Assembly: GCA_030695205.1 (NCBI GenBank) | Contig: JAUYTN010000036.1 | Span: 1-49,399, forward strand | DNA length: 49,399 bases | Reading direction: 5' to 3' | Origin: Burkholderiaceae bacterium | Lineage (GTDB): Bacteria; Pseudomonadota; Gammaproteobacteria; Burkholderiales; Burkholderiaceae_C | Shown: one piece after another, positions 8,432-16,913 of the stretch | Numbering within the stretch: the stretch's first letter is position 1 | Layout: the number at the start of each line of letters is the position of its first letter | Notes under the pieces: model-generated | The model's database searches: none | Told to the model about the DNA's origin: nothing | The model's input: only the letters and a program-made list of their open reading frames with translations | Translations under genes and position numbers: made by a program

Positions 8432-9543
8432 GTGTCGGTTTCCTGGTGAAGGCCACGCCAGGCCAGAACGGCCTGCCGCAGTGCCTGCTGTGAGTGGGGT
8501 GGCAACACCCCCATGCGCACCCAGCCGTGTAGCCCGAAAGAATCTGCATCACGCAGCTTGATGCCTGCCTGTTGCCGCCACACCGGCTGGCCAGCCGAGT
8601 CAGGGCCTGGCCGCGCCAGAAAGTAGTTGGCCGAGCTGGGCTGCCATGCCCAGCCCAGCTCATCGCACAAGGCGAGCTGTTGGTCCTTCCAGCGGACCAA
8701 TTGCTGGCGGGCACAGGCCAGCCATTGCTGCACGTCCGGCTGGCACCAGGCCGTCAGCATGGCCACCCCGTGCGCACCCACCGCCCACGAGGGGGCCAGA
8801 GCCAGCAGCTGAGCCTGAAGCGAGGCCAGCAGCGGCACCTGCTGTGTGTGCTGGGGTGCCAGCAGGTAGGCGGCCCTGACCCCTGTCAGGCCCAGTGCCT
8901 TGTTGGGCGACCACAACTGCCACACCGACTGCAGGCTGCACTCATCCAGCGTGGGCTGCCCGCCTAGCCGCAACGGGGCATACGCGCAGTCCAGCACCAG
9001 CACGGCACGCCTGTCGGCCCCCGCTGGCGCAGGTCGGGCCTGCACCTGCACTTGCGCTTGCGCGGCCCAATGCGCCATCTCTGGCTGGTTTTGCCCATGG
9101 GGGGTGCCGGGCTCGCAGCACCACAGCCATTGGGCCTGTGCCGCATCGGCCACTGGCTGCAGACCATGGGCCAGCGACAGGCGGGCCACATCGCCAAAGT
9201 GCTGCGGGGGCCACCACACCCGCTGCAAGCCCAGGCGACTGGCCGCGGCGCTCAGCCGTGCGATGGCCTCGCTGGCGCTGGCAGCCAGCAGCACCCGTTC
9301 GGGCTGCACGCCGTGCAGGGTGGCCAGATGCTGGCGCAATTGGGTGTAGGCCGGGTCCGGGTAGTGCTCGGGTCGGGCCTGCTGCACCGCTGCCAATGCC
9401 TGCGGACACGGGCCACAGGCATTGGCGTTGGTCGAAAAGTCGTGCAGCGGCACACCCAGTGCGTCGGGCCCGCCGTGGGTGGCGGGGTGGCCAACACCCG
9501 GTAAACCGGTGGTGGTGTGGCCGCTGGGGTGCGGTGCTGTCAT
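8428..9543 (-). CDS. cobC: L-threonine-O-3-phosphate decarboxylase-type PLP enzyme (CobC)
   Basis: A 371-residue fold-type I PLP enzyme of the CobC/CobD family, which produces (R)-1-amino-2-propanol phosphate for the nucleotide-loop linker. Family signs are HDFSTNANACGPCP near residue 35, HYPDP, an ASASEAI region, and SPNKALGLTGVR carrying the Schiff-base lysine. The name follows Pseudomonas usage; the Salmonella equivalent is CobD. The open frame extends further upstream to 9966, but the start at 9543 gives an ATGA overlap with cbiB and matches family length. An ATGA overlap with cobQ follows. The next pathway partner, CbiB, is the adjacent upstream gene. Confidence 0.9.
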   Translation of the reverse strand: MTAPHPSGHTTTGLPGVGHPATHGGPDALGVPLHDFSTNANACGPCPQALAAVQQARPEHYPDPAYTQLRQHLATLHGVQPERVLLAASASEAIARLSAAASRLGLQRVWWPPQHFGDVARLSLAHGLQPVADAAQAQWLWCCEPGTPHGQNQPEMAHWAAQAQVQVQARPAPAGADRRAVLVLDCAYAPLRLGGQPTLDECSLQSVWQLWSPNKALGLTGVRAAYLLAPQHTQQVPLLASLQAQLLALAPSWAVGAHGVAMLTAWCQPDVQQWLACARQQLVRWKDQQLALCDELGWAWQPSSANYFLARPGPDSAGQPVWRQQAGIKLRDADSFGLHGWVRMGVLPPHSQQALRQAVLAWRGLHQETDT

Positions 9544-10547
9544 GGCAGCGCACCCATGGCAACCGGCATGAAAGCTGACGCAGCCTCTGTAGCCACCACC
9601 ACCCCGACCAGCCCCGCCGCCGCAGCGGCAAGCACCACCCACAGCAGCTGCTGGCAGCGGCCAACCGCTTGGCCCACGTCGGCAGACTCGGGCTCTCGTC
9701 CACCCGCATTCAGGGCATACACCCCGGGTTTGCCCAGACGCACGCCCAGCGCCAGCGCCATGGCAGCCATGGGCCAGCCACCGTTGGGCGATGGGGTCAG
9801 ACGTGCCTGGCCCGGCAAGGCCCTCAGCACCTGCACACCCCCACATGCTGCCAGCACCAGTCCACACAGGCGCGCGGGCAGCCAGTTGAGCACATCGTCG
9901 GCCCTGGCCGCCCATTTGCCCGCCCACTCCCACTGGCGGCCACCGCGCACGGTGCGGTAGCCCCACATGGCGTCGGCGGTATTGGCCAAGCGGTACATGG
10001 CAGCACCCGGCAAGCCCGCCACCGCGAACCAGAACAGCGGGGCCACCACCGAGTCATTCAGGTTCTCGGCCAGGCTTTCGATGGCGCTCTCGCGCACCTG
10101 CGACTCGGTCAGCGCCGACACGTCGCGGCTGACCAGCCAACTCAGGCGCTTGCGCCCTGCCCCCAGCGACTGGCCCAGCGCCGCCTCCACCGCCAGCACC
10201 TCGCTGCGCAGCATGCGCCAGGCCAGCAGGGGCTTCAGGCACAGCCCTAGCCCCACGGCTGCCCACCACCCTGGCAGCTGCAGCAGCGCCCACTGCAGCA
10301 CCAAGGCGATCCAGCCAGTGATAGCAAACAATGCACACCAGACAAGCGCAGAGAGCCAAAAAGACTTTAAATCTCTACCCTCTGGTGCCTGCCCAGCCAA
10401 CGGCGCCACCCGTTTGCCTGCCCAGCCCAGGGCATGCCCCATCCACACCACCGGGTGCCAGCGTGCGGAGGGTTCGCCCAACAGGTGGTCAATGAGCAGC
10501 GCCACAGGCACCGCTGCGGCCAACGTCACGGCAGTGGGCCAAATCAT
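9540..10547 (-). CDS. cbiB: Adenosylcobinamide-phosphate synthase CbiB/CobD
   Basis: A 335-residue integral membrane protein that attaches aminopropanol phosphate to adenosylcobyric acid. Visible marks are LLIDHLLGEPSARWHPVVWMG near the N-terminus, the central ESLAENLNDSVVAPLFW motif, and several hydrophobic helices ending with a membrane segment at the C-terminus. The ATG at 10547 (MIWPTAVTL) was chosen because longer starts run into the upstream gene. It starts 8 bp after the stop of the BioB remnant and ends in an ATGA overlap with cobC. A slightly AT-rich patch near 10340-10380 encodes the GRDLKSFWLSALVW segment. Confidence 0.94.
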   Translation of the reverse strand: MIWPTAVTLAAAVPVALLIDHLLGEPSARWHPVVWMGHALGWAGKRVAPLAGQAPEGRDLKSFWLSALVWCALFAITGWIALVLQWALLQLPGWWAAVGLGLCLKPLLAWRMLRSEVLAVEAALGQSLGAGRKRLSWLVSRDVSALTESQVRESAIESLAENLNDSVVAPLFWFAVAGLPGAAMYRLANTADAMWGYRTVRGGRQWEWAGKWAARADDVLNWLPARLCGLVLAACGGVQVLRALPGQARLTPSPNGGWPMAAMALALGVRLGKPGVYALNAGGREPESADVGQAVGRCQQLLWVVLAAAAAGLVGVVVATEAASAFMPVAMGALP

Positions 10548-10555
10548 GACCGTGC

Positions 10556-10903
10556 TCAGACTGCACGGCCCTGCAAACCAACCGCCTTCATGCCCAACCG
10601 CGCCAGCAGCGCGCGGTTGGCATCCACATCGGGGTTGCCGGTGACCAGCAGCTTGTCGCCGTAGAAGATGGAGTTGGCCCCGGCACCGGTTTTGACGGAC
10701 AGCAGCGTGGCCAGCTCGACCTCGGTGGGGTCGAAGTGCTGGCGGTGCACGGTCTGGGCACGGTGCAGCAGCTCGGCAAATGGCAGCTCGAACAGCTCGG
10801 CCACGGCGGCCACGGCCCATGGGGCGTCGCTGTCCAGCGGCAACGGCTCCGAGCGGGGTTGGAAGCGCAGGGGTTGGGTCACGGAGGCGGTGTGTGCAGT
10901 CAT
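10556..10903 (-). pseudogene. Internally deleted biotin synthase (BioB remnant) inside the B12 operon
   Basis: An intact 115-codon frame that joins two recognisable, normally distant pieces of biotin synthase. Residues ~30-72 match the BioB N-terminus ([30 protein letters not shown]). They continue directly into [20 protein letters not shown], which belongs near the BioB C-terminus. The whole radical-SAM core, including the CxxxCxxC iron-sulfur motif, is missing, so biotin synthase activity is excluded. The join sits at a repeated Gly-Ala, consistent with an in-frame deletion at short homology. It lies 23 bp after bluB and 8 bp before cbiB on the same strand, so it is probably transcribed with them. 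It may be a dead relic or a retained small protein of unknown use. Confidence 0.8.
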
Positions 10904-10926
10904 GGGGTTGTGTGATCAGAAAGCAA

Positions 10927-11637
10927 TCAAGCGGAAAACAAGCCCGAGGCATGGCCCCAAACGTTGTCAAACACAAGGCTGGGCAAGGCCTCGCGGTGTG
11001 CCCAGTTCAGCTGTTGCAGCATGGGCTGGTCGTAAAAACCGGTAACCGGCCCCAGACACAGCAGCGCCACGGGCTCAGCCCCCGGCGGCACACCCAGCAC
11101 CTGGCCCAGTTCGGCAGGGTCGAACAGCGACACCCAACCCATGCCCAAGCCTTCGGCACGCGCAGCCAGCCACAGGTTCTGGATGGCGCATGCGGTGGAC
11201 GCGAGGTCCATCTGCGGCATGGTCCGGCGGCCAAACACGTGGCGCTCGCGTCCATCGGCCAGCACCACGGCCAGCAGCTCGGCACAGTCGAGCAGACCCT
11301 CCACCTTCAGGCGCATGAACTCATCGCGGCGTTCGCCCAGCGCGTCGGCGGTGCACTGGCACTCTCGCTGGACCACCGCGTACAGCCGCTGGCGCAGGGC
11401 CGTGTCGGTGATGCGGATGAAACGCCACGGCTGCATGAAGCCCACGCTGGGCGCGTGGTGCGCGGCCAGCAGCAGGCGTTGCAGCAGCTCGGGGGCCACC
11501 TGGCCGCCGCAGAAGTGGCGCATGTCGCGGCGCTCGGCAATGGCGCGGTACACACCGCGCTGCTCGGCCTCAGGGAATGCGTGGCACCCGGGAGGGGTGA
11601 CGGGTGACGAAGCGGGTGTGGCTGGCGGCAGGGTCAA
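10927..11637 (-). CDS. bluB: 5,6-dimethylbenzimidazole synthase BluB
   Basis: A 236-residue flavodestructase of the nitroreductase fold that cleaves FMNH2 with oxygen to make DMB, the lower ligand of B12. Family signs include [24 protein letters not shown], and [12 protein letters not shown] with the downstream LPxLV-type C-terminus. The only suitable start is TTG at 11637, overlapping the cobO stop as TTGA; the next ATG would remove the FMN-binding N-terminus. Its presence implies aerobic DMB synthesis and hence true cobalamin rather than pseudocobalamin. Confidence 0.95.
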   Translation of the reverse strand: MTLPPATPASSPVTPPGCHAFPEAEQRGVYRAIAERRDMRHFCGGQVAPELLQRLLLAAHHAPSVGFMQPWRFIRITDTALRQRLYAVVQRECQCTADALGERRDEFMRLKVEGLLDCAELLAVVLADGRERHVFGRRTMPQMDLASTACAIQNLWLAARAEGLGMGWVSLFDPAELGQVLGVPPGAEPVALLCLGPVTGFYDQPMLQQLNWAHREALPSLVFDNVWGHASGLFSA

Positions 11638-12203
11638 TCCTCAATCCCCCGCTGCGCGGGAATGCCCGCCTTGAAGGCGTGCTTCACCATCGTCATCTCG
11701 GTCACGGTGTCGGCCAGTTCGATCAGCTCGGGCGGGCAGCGCCGCCCGGTCAGGCACACATGGACATGGCTGGGGCGGGTGCGCAGGGTGTGCAGCACGT
11801 CGTCCAGCGGCAGCCAGCCGTAAATCAGCGGGTAGGTGATTTCGTCCAGCACCACCAGAAAGTGCTGGCCACCCAAAATGGTGGTTTTGGCGGTTGCCCA
11901 GCCGTCGCGGGCCAGCTGGGCGGAGTGTTCAAGGTCCTGGCTTTTCCAGCTGAAACCGTCACCCAGGCCCACGATGGGTATGCCCAGTTGCTCGAACATG
12001 CGGTGCTCGCCAAACCGGGCGGTGGGCACCTTCATGAACTGGTAAATCTGCACGGCCTTGCCCCGCCCGTGGGCGCGCAGTGCCAGACCAAAGGCGGCCG
12101 TGCTTTTGCCTTTGCCGTCACCGGTGTTGACGAGAAGCAAGCCTCGGCGCTCGCCCTCGGGCTTGTCGTAGGGCTTTTCGGAGGGTGGGGTTTCGATGTG
12201 CAT
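11634..12203 (-). CDS. cobO: Corrinoid adenosyltransferase (CobA/CobO/BtuR type)
   Basis: A 189-residue ATP:cob(I)alamin/cob(I)yrinic acid a,c-diamide adenosyltransferase that installs the upper 5'-deoxyadenosyl ligand. The P-loop GDGKGKST is at residues 28-35, followed by QFMKV and VLDEITYPL(I), all typical of the CobA/BtuR family. The ATG at 12203 gives [15 protein letters not shown], the usual hydrophilic leader. The gene ends in a 4-bp overlap with bluB. Upstream, about 100 bp separate it from the RHH gene, the largest gap in the second half of the operon, so an internal promoter there is possible. Confidence 0.95.
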   Translation of the reverse strand: MHIETPPSEKPYDKPEGERRGLLLVNTGDGKGKSTAAFGLALRAHGRGKAVQIYQFMKVPTARFGEHRMFEQLGIPIVGLGDGFSWKSQDLEHSAQLARDGWATAKTTILGGQHFLVVLDEITYPLIYGWLPLDDVLHTLRTRPSHVHVCLTGRRCPPELIELADTVTEMTMVKHAFKAGIPAQRGIED

Positions 12204-12303
12204 GGCGTGTCAATAGAGAAAATCAAGCGCGCTGTATGGTGCTATGTGCCCAATGGCAGGCTTGCTCGCGCAGGTAAGCAAAAAATCAGGTCAGCCCCAC
12301 TGG

Positions 12304-12558
12304 TCAGGGCTGGGCCGCATCAGGCCACTCATCACCCTCTGTGGGAGGCGCATTGGGCACCAGGGACAGATAGCGCTCGAAGTCCTCCCGTTTGCCCAAA
12401 GCCGCCTCACGGCGCAGGTGCTCAAGCGTTTGGAAGGCAGCCATCTTTTCAGCCGCAGCACTGGCAATGAACTGGTTGACAGAAATGCCGTCTTTGCGCG
12501 CCAGTTGTTTGATGCTGTCGTGTACCGAGTTGGGCAGCCGGATGGTCAAGGCGGTCAT
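12304..12558 (-). CDS. Ribbon-helix-helix (HicB/Arc-like) small protein without visible toxin
   Basis: An 84-residue protein. MTALTIRLPNSVHDSIKQLA followed by KDGISVNQFIASAAAEKMAA is the classic beta-strand plus two helices of an RHH DNA-binding domain; the acidic C-terminal tail ends DEWPDAAQP. Such proteins are usually antitoxins or small repressors. The ATG at 12558 is preferred over a GTG at 12564. It sits between btuD and cobO on the operon strand with no adjacent toxin-sized frame. It may regulate the distal cob genes or be an orphan antitoxin; the sequence does not decide. Confidence 0.75.
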   Translation of the reverse strand: MTALTIRLPNSVHDSIKQLARKDGISVNQFIASAAAEKMAAFQTLEHLRREAALGKREDFERYLSLVPNAPPTEGDEWPDAAQP

Positions 12559-12637
12559 GGTCACTTCTTTTGCAGTCGCTGTAAAAACTGGCCCAGTGTG
12601 CAGTTTTGAAGCTTACAAGGGTTCGGCATCAGGGCTT

Positions 12638-13438
12638 TCAATTCAATTTCGGTAGCGCCACCCACTGATTCATCAGGCGATGTACGCCAATTCTGTGCTC
12701 AAAAACAGCCTCCAACGCCCTGTGCGTGGCGGCGTCTCCGCTGGGGCCGCAGTGGAGCAAGCGGCCCTGGTGCAGCACCAGCACATCGTCGGCGGCCAGG
12801 GCGGTGGTGATTTCGTGCAGCACGCTGACCACGGTTTTGCCGCTGGCCACCAGCTGGCGTACCAGCAGCAGCCAGTCGGCCTGGTGGGGTGGGTCCAGGT
12901 TGGCCAGGGGCTCGTCCATCAGCAGCACATCGGCATTGACCGCCAGGGCGCGGGCCAGCAGCACGCGCTGGCGCTCGCCGCCCGACAGTTCGCCCAGCGG
13001 CGTACAGGCCCAGCCCCAGGCTTGGGTTTGCCGCAGCGCATGTTCGACGGCGGCATGGTCGTCGTCCGACGGCGGGCTGAGCCAGCTTTGATGCGGCAGG
13101 CGGCCCAGCATGGTCACGTCGTAGGCGGTCAGGTCGTCGGCGCCGTCTGCCCCCGCCCCGCCCTGCCCCAGCCAGCTCAGGTGTTTGGCACGTTCTTTGT
13201 GGCCCCAGGCATGCAACTCGCGCCCCAGCAGCTGCACGCTGCCCTCGCAAGGCAACAGCCCGCCCAGGCATTTCAGCAAGGTGGATTTGCCCGCGCCGTT
13301 GGGACCCACGATGCTCAGCCACCGCCCTGTGGGCACGGCCAGGCTTACGCCATGCAGCACGGGGTGTTGACTCTTCCGAGAACCCAGGCTGGCGCTGATG
13401 TGGTAGGCGCTGATTGCTACAGGTTTTGCCATACGCAT
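12638..13438 (-). CDS. btuD: Vitamin B12 ABC importer, ATP-binding protein BtuD
   Basis: A 266-residue ABC ATPase of the FecCD/BtuCD importer class. Walker A GPNGAGKST is at residues 45-53, signature LSGGERQRVLLARAL from 151, Walker B VLLMDEP at 171-177, and the D-loop NLDPPHQ follows. The ATG at 13438 overlaps the btuC stop (TGATG), and MRMAKPVAIS is the N-terminus. It energises transport through BtuC of corrinoid delivered by BtuF. Specificity for B12 is inferred from the riboswitch operon and neighbouring btuF and cob genes, since the ATPase alone resembles haem and siderophore homologues. Confidence 0.93.
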   Translation of the reverse strand: MRMAKPVAISAYHISASLGSRKSQHPVLHGVSLAVPTGRWLSIVGPNGAGKSTLLKCLGGLLPCEGSVQLLGRELHAWGHKERAKHLSWLGQGGAGADGADDLTAYDVTMLGRLPHQSWLSPPSDDDHAAVEHALRQTQAWGWACTPLGELSGGERQRVLLARALAVNADVLLMDEPLANLDPPHQADWLLLVRQLVASGKTVVSVLHEITTALAADDVLVLHQGRLLHCGPSGDAATHRALEAVFEHRIGVHRLMNQWVALPKLN

Positions 13439-14568
13439 CACCCTGCCCGCCGGTGCATCAGCCACAACAGGTAACCTCCGCCAAGCACGGCAGTCAGTAC
13501 GCCCACCGGCAACTCCTGCGGGGCCAACACACCGCGCGCCAGCGTATCGGCCAGCAGCAGCAGCACACCGCCCATGAGGCTGGACAGGGCCAGCAGCCGC
13601 CCATGGGTGGTTTTGACGGCCGAGCGCACCAGGTGCGGAGCGGCCAAGCCGACAAAGGCAATCAGTCCGGTTTGTGCCACCGCAGTGCCTGTGGCCAGGG
13701 CCAGCACGGCCACCAGCGCCACCCGCAATGCGCCCAGCGGCAGGCCGAGGCTGGCTGCAGTGGCTTCGCCCAGGCTCAGCCCGTCCAGCACCCTGGCAAA
13801 CGCCAGCGCCACCGCCACACACGGCAGCCACACGCAGGCCATGATGCCCACAGCCGCCCAGCCCACAAACCCGGTAGAGCCCAGCATAAAGCCCTGCATG
13901 GCCTGCAGAATGTCGGGCGACAACAGCGTGACCAGCGAACTGAACGCCCCCAGCACCACGCCCACCACCACCCCGGCCAGTAGCAAACGCAAGGTGTGCT
14001 GCACACCTTTGGCCAGCATCAGCGTCAGCAGCACGGCCAGCACCGCACCCACAAAAGCGGCTCCGGTCAGCCCAAGCTTGATCACCCAATTGGTGGTCAT
14101 GGGGCTGACACCCAGCAGCGACAGCGCCAGGGCCACACCCAGCGTGGCCCCCGATGCGCTGCCCAGCAAAAACGGATCGGCCAGCGGGTTGCGAAACAGC
14201 CCTTGGGCCACTGCCCCTGCCAGCCCCAACAAAGCCCCGGCCAGCAACGCCCCCAGGGTGCGTGGGGCGCGGATGTCCCACACGATCTGAGCTGAAATCT
14301 GAGACTCCATTGGGGCAGAGGTGGTGCCGTCCGCCAGCGCTGCTGCGGGGTCACCCACGCCCCAGGCCGCACTCAGCAACTGTCCCAGTACCTGAAAAAC
14401 AGGCTCCACCCCGGTGCTGCCCACCGCCAGGCTGACCACACCCAGCCCAGCGGCCAACACCACCAGGGCCAAGCCCAGCCATGCGGCGCGGCGGGCACCG
14501 GTATCGGGCCTGGGTGCGGGTGGCGTGCCCGCAGCAGTGCCGCTGGTGTTGGGGTGGGCCAGGCTCAT
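13438..14568 (-). CDS. btuC: Vitamin B12 ABC importer, permease BtuC
   Basis: A 376-residue permease of the FecCD family with about ten hydrophobic helices. Family marks include RAPRTLGALLAGALLGLAGA, QGLFRNPLADPFLLGSASGA and the cytoplasmic coupling region near GLAAPHLVR. An ATGA overlap with btuF fixes the ATG at 14568 (MSLAHPN); the longer frame from 14595 is unlikely. About 40 hydrophilic residues precede the first membrane segment. It forms the inner-membrane channel with BtuD and receives substrate from BtuF. Confidence 0.94.
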   Translation of the reverse strand: MSLAHPNTSGTAAGTPPAPRPDTGARRAAWLGLALVVLAAGLGVVSLAVGSTGVEPVFQVLGQLLSAAWGVGDPAAALADGTTSAPMESQISAQIVWDIRAPRTLGALLAGALLGLAGAVAQGLFRNPLADPFLLGSASGATLGVALALSLLGVSPMTTNWVIKLGLTGAAFVGAVLAVLLTLMLAKGVQHTLRLLLAGVVVGVVLGAFSSLVTLLSPDILQAMQGFMLGSTGFVGWAAVGIMACVWLPCVAVALAFARVLDGLSLGEATAASLGLPLGALRVALVAVLALATGTAVAQTGLIAFVGLAAPHLVRSAVKTTHGRLLALSSLMGGVLLLLADTLARGVLAPQELPVGVLTAVLGGGYLLWLMHRRAG

Positions 14569-15455
14569 GTCGGCTTGCCCGGGCGGGCAATACAAGCGGC
14601 CATCAACCGCGCCGCCTCAGCCATGCGAGGGCCGGGGCGCACCAGCACGTCGGACTCGGCCAGGCCAAACACACACAAACGCCCGGTTTGAAGGGCTCGA
14701 ATGCGTCTCCAGCCTGGGCGGTCGGTCATGCCACTGAAGTTGCGCTCGCCCACCATGACGACATCGGGGTTGGCACGCACCACGTACTCGGGATTCAGTT
14801 TGGGAAACGGCCCCAGATCTGGCCCCAGTATGTTTTGCACACCCAGCCGGGCAAGGGTTTCACCAATGAACGACGACGCGCCAGCACCATAGGGCGCCCG
14901 GTTCACTTCAAAGTACACCCTGGTGGCGCTCGCGCTGGTGGGCAAGGACTGAGCGGCTGCAGACACTGCAGCGTCGATGTGCCGCCACACCCGATCGGCC
15001 TCGGTGGTGGGCACGCCCAGCGCCAATGCCACGGTGCGCAGCACACGCCGCACATCGGCATGGGTTTTGGGCTCCAGCACCACCACCTTCAGACCCAGGG
15101 CCTCCAGCCGCTCGGCGGCGCGGGACGACGCGGCTACCAGCACCAGGTCAGGGCGCATGGCCACCACGGCCTCGATGTTCGGGTCAATGCCCCCGCCCAG
15201 TTGCGGCAGCTTCTGTACCGCCGCAGGAAAATTGGAGTAGCGGTCCACCCCCACCAAGCGGTGGCACTGGCCCAGCTCACACACGGTTTCGGTCAGCGAT
15301 GGCAGCAGGCTGACCACACGCTGCGGCGGCGCGGCCAGCACCACAATGTGACCCCGGTCGTCGGTCACCTCGTAGGCATGGGCGGCACTGGCGCACACCA
15401 GCAGCTGCACACACAGGGCGCGCCACCAGCGACGCCACAACAGAGCCCCCGTCAT
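14565..15455 (-). CDS. btuF: Periplasmic vitamin B12-binding protein BtuF
   Basis: A 296-residue class III substrate-binding protein. A basic, hydrophobic signal peptide (MTGALLWRRWWRALCVQLLV) ends near ASAAHA. Then come EVTDDRGHIVVL, RVVSLLPSLTETVCELG and VGVDRYSNFP, the standard BtuF/FhuD opening, and two lobes joined by a helix. It delivers corrinoids from the periplasm to BtuCD. Both ends are 4-bp overlaps (with cobU upstream and btuC downstream). The operon also encodes a second, leaderless member of this fold (16095-16913). Confidence 0.93.
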   Translation of the reverse strand: MTGALLWRRWWRALCVQLLVCASAAHAYEVTDDRGHIVVLAAPPQRVVSLLPSLTETVCELGQCHRLVGVDRYSNFPAAVQKLPQLGGGIDPNIEAVVAMRPDLVLVAASSRAAERLEALGLKVVVLEPKTHADVRRVLRTVALALGVPTTEADRVWRHIDAAVSAAAQSLPTSASATRVYFEVNRAPYGAGASSFIGETLARLGVQNILGPDLGPFPKLNPEYVVRANPDVVMVGERNFSGMTDRPGWRRIRALQTGRLCVFGLAESDVLVRPGPRMAEAARLMAACIARPGKPT

Positions 15456-16102
15456 GGCTTCAGCCCCAGCGGCAAGCCCGCTACCATCAGCACGACCCGC
15501 TGGCTGATCGCTGCGACCGCCTGGTTGAGTTGGCCCAGCGTGTCCACAAAGTGGCGTACCTCTGCCCCCATGGGGATGACACCCAAACCAATTTCATTGC
15601 CCACCAGAACCACAGGGCCTGGGGCAGCGTCCAAACCTTCAATAAGTGGAGCAAATACTTCAATACCATAATGCGAATAAGACATTTTTTCTTGTGAAAT
15701 ACTTTCGGCTGGCATCAGCCAGTTGGTCAGCCACAGGGTCAGGCAATCCACCACCAGCAGATGGTGTGGGGCGCTCAGGCGGGCCAGGGCAGCGGCCAGG
15801 GCCAGTGGCTCTTCCAGGGTGGCCATGCCGGGTACCCGCCGGGCGCGGTCGGCTTGGTGGCGGGCAATGCGCTGGCGCATTTCAGCGTCCCAGGGTTGTG
15901 CCGTGGCGATCAGGGTCGCCTGTCTTGGATGGCCATTTACCTCAGCACCGGCCAGCCAGGCATTGGCCAAATGCTCTGCCCGCCGCGACTTGCCGCTTTT
16001 TTGGCCGCCCAGAATCAGCTCGATCCCTGCAATGGGCTCAGCCAGGGAGATGGCCATGCCGGGCACATGCCCAGCCTTGGGTTCGACCATGTGTTCAACC
16101 AT
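15452..16102 (-). CDS. cobU: Adenosylcobinamide kinase / adenosylcobinamide-phosphate guanylyltransferase
   Basis: A 216-residue bifunctional enzyme (CobU/CobP) that phosphorylates adenosylcobinamide and then transfers GMP to give adenosylcobinamide-GDP. The P-loop GGQKSGKS is at residues 32-39, where Gln-Lys replaces the usual Arg region; VDCLTLWLTN and GNEIGLGVIPM are characteristic. The ATG at 16102 follows GGAG at 8-nt spacing and overlaps the upstream gene by 8 bp; ATGs at 16090 and 16054 remain possible. An AT-rich patch (about 15640-15710) encodes a segment around SISQEKMSYSHYG, just after the CobU core motif, and looks inserted. Confidence 0.93.
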   Translation of the reverse strand: MVEHMVEPKAGHVPGMAISLAEPIAGIELILGGQKSGKSRRAEHLANAWLAGAEVNGHPRQATLIATAQPWDAEMRQRIARHQADRARRVPGMATLEEPLALAAALARLSAPHHLLVVDCLTLWLTNWLMPAESISQEKMSYSHYGIEVFAPLIEGLDAAPGPVVLVGNEIGLGVIPMGAEVRHFVDTLGQLNQAVAAISQRVVLMVAGLPLGLKP

Positions 16103-16913
16103 GCTGTGCGCTCCATTGGCCAATGATGGCTGCCAGCTGCGCCACGCCATCGGTCAGCGCTGCGGGGCCGGGTTGCAAGATGTCGGCAGATTTGATTTCA
16201 AACAGCTGCCCGGTACGTACCGCAGCCACGTCTTGCCAACCGGGGCGTGCCGCGACTTTGTCGGCCCTGAATTTTTTGCCGCACCACGAGCCGATGATGA
16301 TGTCGGGGTTGCGCCGCACGATCTCGTCGCCGCTGGCGATGATGCGGTCTTTGCCCATGGCTTGTGTGGCCAGCTCGGGGAAGCAATCGTCGCCACCCGC
16401 CACCCCCACCAGCTCCGACACCCAACGGATGGCGCTGATGTGTGGCTCATCCCATTCCTCAAAAAACACCCTTGGACGGCGCTTGCCTGCCGCTTCGCGC
16501 GCTTCCGCCTGGGCACGAACGGCGTCCAGCCCGGCTTGCATGCCCTGGATGCGGCGCAAGCCCTCTTCGGCACAGCCCACCATGGCCGCCACCTGGAACA
16601 GCATGGCCAGAATCTCGTCCACACTGCGCTGGTTGAACACCGTCACCTGCACCCCGGCGCGGATCAGCAGCGCAGCAATGTCGGCCTGCAAGTCGGAGAA
16701 GCCAAACACGCAGTCGGGCCGCAGCGCCAGAATTTTGTCGATCTTCGCTGTCAGGTACGCGCTGACTTTGGGCTTTTCTTCCCGCGCCCGCCGGGGCCGC
16801 ACCGTGTAACCGCTGATGCCCACGATGCGGGCCTCCTGTCCCAGCAGGTACAGCCACTCGGTGGTTTCTTCGGTCAGGCAGACGATGCGCTGTGGGCCCA
16901 GACAGGTATTCAT
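16095..16913 (-). CDS. Leaderless cobalamin-binding-type protein (BtuF-like fold)
   Basis: A 272-residue protein of the class III (BtuF/FhuD) substrate-binding fold. RIVCLTEETTEWLYLLGQ, VGISGYTVRP, LALRPDCVFGFSDLQADI and RNPDIIIGSW mark the two lobes. There is no signal peptide: MNTCLGPQRIVCL begins straight at the first beta strand, and the start at 16913 is pinned by a 4-bp ATGA overlap with cobB. It should therefore be cytoplasmic, unlike BtuF. It sits between cobB and cobU, so handling a corrinoid intermediate or scavenged corrinoid inside the cell is plausible but unproven. Confidence 0.85.
   Translation of the reverse strand: MNTCLGPQRIVCLTEETTEWLYLLGQEARIVGISGYTVRPRRAREEKPKVSAYLTAKIDKILALRPDCVFGFSDLQADIAALLIRAGVQVTVFNQRSVDEILAMLFQVAAMVGCAEEGLRRIQGMQAGLDAVRAQAEAREAAGKRRPRVFFEEWDEPHISAIRWVSELVGVAGGDDCFPELATQAMGKDRIIASGDEIVRRNPDIIIGSWCGKKFRADKVAARPGWQDVAAVRTGQLFEIKSADILQPGPAALTDGVAQLAAIIGQWSAQHG

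Noticed and set aside
12205..12303. Possible second cobalamin riboswitch before cobO
   Set aside because: The 99-bp gap lacks the GCTGCCCCCGCAA and GCCACTG blocks and is too short for a full aptamer.
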